The translations under genes were made by a program, and so were the position numbers. From the NCBI RefSeq assembly GCF_050633125.1, contig NZ_JBOEFX010000020.1:61199-125198 (forward strand): a stretch of DNA of 64,000 nt, read 5' to 3'. Shown one piece after another: positions 60,989 to 64,000 of this stretch. Source of the stretch: Lewinella sp050633125 (GTDB taxonomy: Bacteria; Bacteroidota; Bacteroidia; Chitinophagales; Saprospiraceae). The notes below the pieces were generated by a model. That model was given only the letters and a program-made list of their open reading frames with translations, was not told the origin of the DNA and searched no databases. Positions within the stretch are counted from its first letter, which is position 1. The number at the start of each line of letters is the position of its first letter.

Positions 60989-62101
60989 CTAGCCTTGATT
61001 TGATATACCTTCCATTTTTTGGTCATAAACGCTAGCCAGCTGCTGCCAACCGTAGTGGGATACCCAGCTGCGGAAGCTGTCGTGTTGACTAGAAGGAGTG
61101 GGAAGGAGAAGAAGTTGGCGCAGCTTTATCAGTAGGTCTTCCTCCGTTTCGTACAGATGCGTCGTATGGCATTCTTTAGGAATATGCTCTGGATAAGCAA
61201 GGCGATTAGGGAGTAGTGGATAGACACCGTGATACATGGCTTCAACAATGCTACCCCCAAAGAAATCCTGGTTGCTGGTGACGGGTAGAATGGTAGATTT
61301 TTGTAGCCAACGAATGTATTCCTGCTTGTCTTTGGCAAAGCCCCAGTGGATGATTTCTTTGTTAAAGGCCTGTTGAGCCTTCGAAAAAACGGCTGGAGCT
61401 TTAGCAAATTGCTCCCCTAGGATTACGAGCTTAAAAGAGCGTCCTTCACTTTTTAATTGTTTGCAAACTCGGAAAAAAGCATCAGGGTTCTTATCGTACT
61501 CCCAGCGGTGATTCCATAATAAGACGGGAGGTGATTTACGGTCTTGAGGCATAATCTCTTCCGAATACAGAAAGTCCATTCCGAGGTAGAGCACCTGCGA
61601 CTTACTTGCTATTCCTTCTACGGTATCAAGGCCCTTGTAATCAGGGAAGGCATTAAGGAAGCCTGGTAGCGCGGCCAGGAAACTTTGCTGATGGTAATGC
61701 GAATTGAACAACAGTGCATCGGCTGCCAGAGCGGAGGTGTAATTGATCCAGCCGTAGTGGCGATCTCTTTTTTGGTGAACGTCTTCGTCTGTGGGGGACC
61801 AAGGATAGGTAAGCTGGTTTTCGTGAAAATAGACCGCCACGGGTAGCTTGGCCGTTCTACTACGCGTCAGCGATAGAAAGGTAGCGGTGTCGAGCATGTC
61901 TGTTGTTAGCAATAAGTCAGGCTGTTCTGGTTGTGCTAAAAACTCTTGTGCCAGCTGTACGGCAGCACCGTGCATTCTCCATTTCCAGTGCCGGCCAGGT
62001 AGCGTAAACAAGCGGATCGTATGCTGACTGTGTCGCGCATACCCCTCGGCCCACCGTTGGTGGCTACCACTGAAAAAGGGGGCAAGGAGGTGAATGATCA
62101 T
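60989..62101 (-). CDS. tRNA-queuosine alpha-mannosyltransferase-like protein (DUF3524 + GT)
   Basis: A 370-residue protein. The N-terminal DUF3524 part reads HLLAPFFSGSHQRWAEGYAR, LTTDMLDTATFLSLTR and VYFHENQLTYPWSP, and the C-terminal GT-B half LLWNHRWEYDKNPDAFFRV, LVILGEQFAKAP, and SNQDFFGGSIVEAMYHGVYP for the sugar nucleotide. This is the layout of GTDC1/QTMAN, which mannosylates queuosine in animal tRNA-Asp. In bacteria the homologue is expected to act on tRNA queuosine too. QueE is encoded 13 kb away. It is convergent with the GH57 gene. Confidence 0.88.
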   Translation of the reverse strand: MIIHLLAPFFSGSHQRWAEGYARHSQHTIRLFTLPGRHWKWRMHGAAVQLAQEFLAQPEQPDLLLTTDMLDTATFLSLTRSRTAKLPVAVYFHENQLTYPWSPTDEDVHQKRDRHYGWINYTSALAADALLFNSHYHQQSFLAALPGFLNAFPDYKGLDTVEGIASKSQVLYLGMDFLYSEEIMPQDRKSPPVLLWNHRWEYDKNPDAFFRVCKQLKSEGRSFKLVILGEQFAKAPAVFSKAQQAFNKEIIHWGFAKDKQEYIRWLQKSTILPVTSNQDFFGGSIVEAMYHGVYPLLPNRLAYPEHIPKECHTTHLYETEEDLLIKLRQLLLLPTPSSQHDSFRSWVSHYGWQQLASVYDQKMEGISNQG

Positions 62102-62129
62102 CTGGCAAAATACGAGATTTTTATTTTAA

Positions 62130-62250
62130 CCAAGTTGCGGACCGAATAGGGGAGCACGGCGCAGCGGAGCGAGCACAGCCAGGGGTGGTAGGAGCCACGC
62201 CAGGGCGACGGACGACCCGGCGCGGCGTCAGCTCGCGCGGCTGCCAAATA
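62130..62250. repeat. GC-rich stretch between the glycosyltransferase and crystallin genes
   Basis: About 120 bases with markedly higher GC than the flanks, rich in CGCGG, GACGAC and GGAGC strings, and with nearby short direct and inverted repeats (GACGGACGACCCGG at 62210, GACGAACGACCCGG at 62268). The second of these lies inside the end of the crystallin gene. Reverse-strand frames through it give low-complexity peptide. It looks like an inserted repeat, comparable in style but not in sequence to the 5300-5790 block. Confidence 0.5.
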
Positions 62251-62262
62251 AATAACAACCCG

Positions 62263-62985
62263 CTAACGACGAACGACCCGGATAGAACTGATGCGGTCAT
62301 TCCAGAAATCTCTACTATTATATGGACTCCAATTGTGCTCGAGTACGACGGAGCGCCCCTGATAGTAAGCGTTTTCGTAGAGGATAACGGCATAGCCACG
62401 GGGGATGTGGATAGAACTGATGCGGTCATTCCAGAAATCATCGGAGTGAAGGGCCGACCATTCGCCGGTAATGGTAAAAGAAGCTCCACGATAGCTGTGG
62501 TGCTCGAATACAGTGATGGTTGGGGCTGGGAGGTATTCACAGTTTCTACTACAATGGGGCCCACAAATATGTCCTATATGATCAGAAGGAAGGGGGTCGT
62601 AGGGGTATTTGACGTTGGGGTCTTCAGGAATACGCTCATGATGATCGTGAGCAATTGGGACGAGCCGAATGGATGAAATACGATTGTACCAATACCGATC
62701 CTGGCGGCTGGACCATCGGCCTCGTATCACGAGGTACCCTCCTCTGAAGCCACCATGTTCGAACAAGTGAGCTTCATAGCCACGGGGTACGATGATGGAG
62801 TTGATAGCATCGTTCCAATGGTCATAAGGATTGTTTACGGACCAGTCAGCGTGGATGTTTAATCTTTCACCCTGGAAATCTGAACGATGATAAGCGATAA
62901 TGGGTGGGCCATAGTTTACTGCGCCGAGAAAAGAGGAGAATAGTAAACTCAATAGCGCAACACGAAATAGGATTAGCATTTTCAT
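62263..62985 (-). CDS. Beta/gamma-crystallin domain secreted protein
   Basis: About 240 residues from Met at 62985, start of the signal peptide (LILFRVALLSLLFSSFLGA); the frame is open further to 63060. Four Greek-key motifs make two crystallin domains: each has an F/Y-x-G element (YHRSDFQGERLNIHADW, FEHGGFRGGYLVIRGRW, FEHHSYRGASFTITGEW, YENAYYQGRSVVLEHNW) followed about 12 residues later by a calcium-binding N/D-x-I-S-S strand (NDAINSI, YNRISSI, NDRISSI twice). The two domains are joined by a linker with HICGPHCSRNCEYLP. Motifs 3 and 4 share 31 identical bases, a sign of recent duplication or conversion. Confidence 0.92.
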   Translation of the reverse strand: MKMLILFRVALLSLLFSSFLGAVNYGPPIIAYHRSDFQGERLNIHADWSVNNPYDHWNDAINSIIVPRGYEAHLFEHGGFRGGYLVIRGRWSSRQDRYWYNRISSIRLVPIAHDHHERIPEDPNVKYPYDPLPSDHIGHICGPHCSRNCEYLPAPTITVFEHHSYRGASFTITGEWSALHSDDFWNDRISSIHIPRGYAVILYENAYYQGRSVVLEHNWSPYNSRDFWNDRISSIRVVRR

Positions 62986-63551
62986 AAACAGTAGTATTGT
63001 GATGCTGGAAAGTAAGCATCCGTTGTTATTCTGAAAGATGCGGTAGAATACTTGATCCACCCTATGCTGATTGTTGGTTTAACTACAGTTTAATAAGTGG
63101 TAAGGAAACCTTAAAAACCCGTTGATGCGTTAAGAAGAACTTAAAAAGAATCTTTTTTTGAATAAAAAGTATTTATTAGAAAAAGAATTTTTATTAATGT
63201 AATATATTGAAAATCAGTTAATTATAATTTTGTTTCTCTTTTAGAATATCGAAGAAAAATTGAAATCTGGTTTCCCATGCGCTATACTAGCCCCTACATT
63301 TGTAGCGTATTCAGAAGGAAACAACCTAAATAATACGGGCAGCATAAAAGAATGCCGCTTTTATTTGAAACCCAGAAAGATTTAATCTGTCCTTAAGATT
63401 CACTTAGTTTGGTGGGCGGTAATGCTCGCATTGCCGTCCCAACTTTAAGGAATCGCACAAGGATAGGGAACGAAACCCCATTAACACCATTTTTTGATTC
63501 TGTGATGTTTTTTGAGTTGGGCATTTGGTCCCAAAGTATACACCTAAAACC

Positions 63552-63578
63552 AGATCAGTGGATGAGCTGATCTTTTTT
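63552..63578 (+). terminator. Intrinsic terminator in the gene-free right end
   Basis: AGATCAG (63552-63558) pairs with CTGATCT (63567-63573), followed by a T-run (63573-63578). As no protein gene precedes it on this strand for more than 1 kb, it would end a non-coding transcript. Confidence 0.75.
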
Positions 63579-63719
63579 AACCTTTTGAGTTGCTTTTTAT
63601 AGCACTTGAGGAAACACACACACTGTTCATTAGGGCACTCCCCGGCCGATCTTAGGAAAGGCCGGGGAGCACTAAAAAAAGAATTTGAGAAGGAAATCTG
63701 ATTACACTCGCATACCAAT

Positions 63720-63936
63720 AGTGGCATGCAATCCAATTTGTTAACGGAATGCCAAACATTTCGGGCCGGTCGAACGCTTATCCCCTATGATTAGAGGCGT
63801 GTCGATCAGTCCGGGCTGAGAAGTCCGACCCGCAAGGGTGTTTTATTATCTTCAGAAGGGCAATTGGAGATAAGTAGATAGTTGCTATTATTCCGGGCCG
63901 GGCAGCGATTAAGTTCGCTGTCCGGTTCCTTTATTT
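63720..63936 (+). ncRNA. Candidate structured RNA of unknown class
   Basis: The segment can fold into several helices in series: GGCAT/ATGCC (63723-63752), TCGAACGC with GCGTGTCGA (63770-63804), CGGG/CCCG around 63812-63831, and a final 11-bp stem CCGGGCAGCGA/TCGCTGTCCGG (63898-63908 with 63915-63925) followed by TTCCTTTATTTT as a terminator. It matches none of the RNase P, tmRNA, SRP or TPP signatures that I could recall. Strand is inferred from the terminal hairpin and its T-tract. Confidence 0.35.
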
Positions 63937-64000
63937 TGTCAACTAGGTTTTTTTACCACAAAGTCACAAGGGGTTGTTTAGAATAATCTATGTCTGGTAC

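Larger units (their letters stand above)
63061..64000. other. Terminal 940 bases without a credible protein gene
   Basis: 63061-63330 is very AT-rich, with paired TTAAGAAGAACTTAAAAAG elements near 63130. From 63400 on there are at least four strong hairpins: 63414-63440 (GGGCGGTAATGC with GCATTGCCGTCCC), 63552-63573, 63638-63669 (CTCCCCGGCC with GGCCGGGGAG) and 63898-63925. A TAAGGAATCGCACAA at 63446-63460 resembles the left end of family A repeats. Reading frames here run straight through the hairpins and look accidental. Confidence 0.6.

Noticed and set aside
63404..63736. 110-codon reverse frame at the right end
   Set aside because: It runs through three strong hairpins and has no recognisable motif.
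63760..63840. TPP riboswitch or RNase P RNA, suggested by CTGAGA and AGTCCG strings
   Set aside because: The other conserved elements of both classes are missing at the expected distance.
1..64000. tRNA and rRNA genes, insertion sequences, prophage
   Set aside because: I looked for T-loop/anticodon patterns in the gaps and for transposase, integrase or phage structural proteins; none was seen.

Overview
The window looks like a chromosome segment of a Bacteroidota bacterium, most likely of the Saprospiria (Lewinella-like). The signs are type IX secretion (T9SS) C-terminal sorting domains at the ends of two secreted proteins, many lipoproteins with short Bacteroidota-type lipoboxes, few visible Shine-Dalgarno sequences, and typical families such as DUF4296, DUF2911, DUF6702, Haem_bd, BatA and TIGR04283. 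This is a protein-level judgement; no rRNA or tRNA gene was found to confirm it. Four runs of N show that the sequence is a scaffolded draft.

Layout. 1-5180: the 5' part of a six-PAS hybrid-type sensor kinase gene running off the left edge, a sodium/solute symporter and a small DUF3817 membrane protein. 5180-5843: a GC-rich block of hairpins with a 27-bp perfect palindrome. 5844-16339: the most distinctive block, with four DUF4331 genes (one small split pair and two large tandem paralogues, the second carrying a T9SS tail), two secreted TPR proteins, a TIGR04283 glycosyltransferase and a two-domain VOC protein, punctuated by three kinds of hairpin repeat. 16340-20118: a PL6 alginate-lyase-type lipoprotein behind two tandem FadR/GntR-type operator sequences, then a lamin-tail T9SS cargo protein. 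20200-35800: mixed household and envelope genes (CAP lipoprotein, formylglycine-generating-type lipoprotein next to a gene remnant, outer-membrane protein with an MFS exporter, amidase, FKBP, Lnt, haem-binding protein, BioD/DRTGG protein, ECF sigma factor, Rof-like protein, SDR, MFS, DUF2911). 35931-41802: mgsA-DUF6702-yidD operon, di-haem peroxidase, GNAT, penicillin acylase, zinc-ribbon protein. 41799-49472: SDR, SixA, DUF4296, a PhoB/PhoR-like pair, CorA, a HExxH protein, QueE and a D-threonine aldolase-type enzyme. 49607-63000: BatA-type protein with a polytopic membrane protein, MltG, an adaptor plus TolC pair without a pump gene in view, a GH57/DUF3536 protein, a tRNA-queuosine-mannosyltransferase-like protein and a beta/gamma-crystallin. 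63061-64000: no credible protein gene, but at least four strong hairpins that may belong to non-coding RNA.

Two themes stand out. First, the DUF4331/TPR cluster is a set of exported proteins of unknown job, apparently built by local duplication. Second, an interspersed repeat (outer ends TAAGGAACAGCAC and CTGCGCAATA) fits into gene gaps so tightly that in three cases it starts at or near the upstream stop codon and ends a few bases before the next ATG. Two assembly gaps fall inside copies of it.
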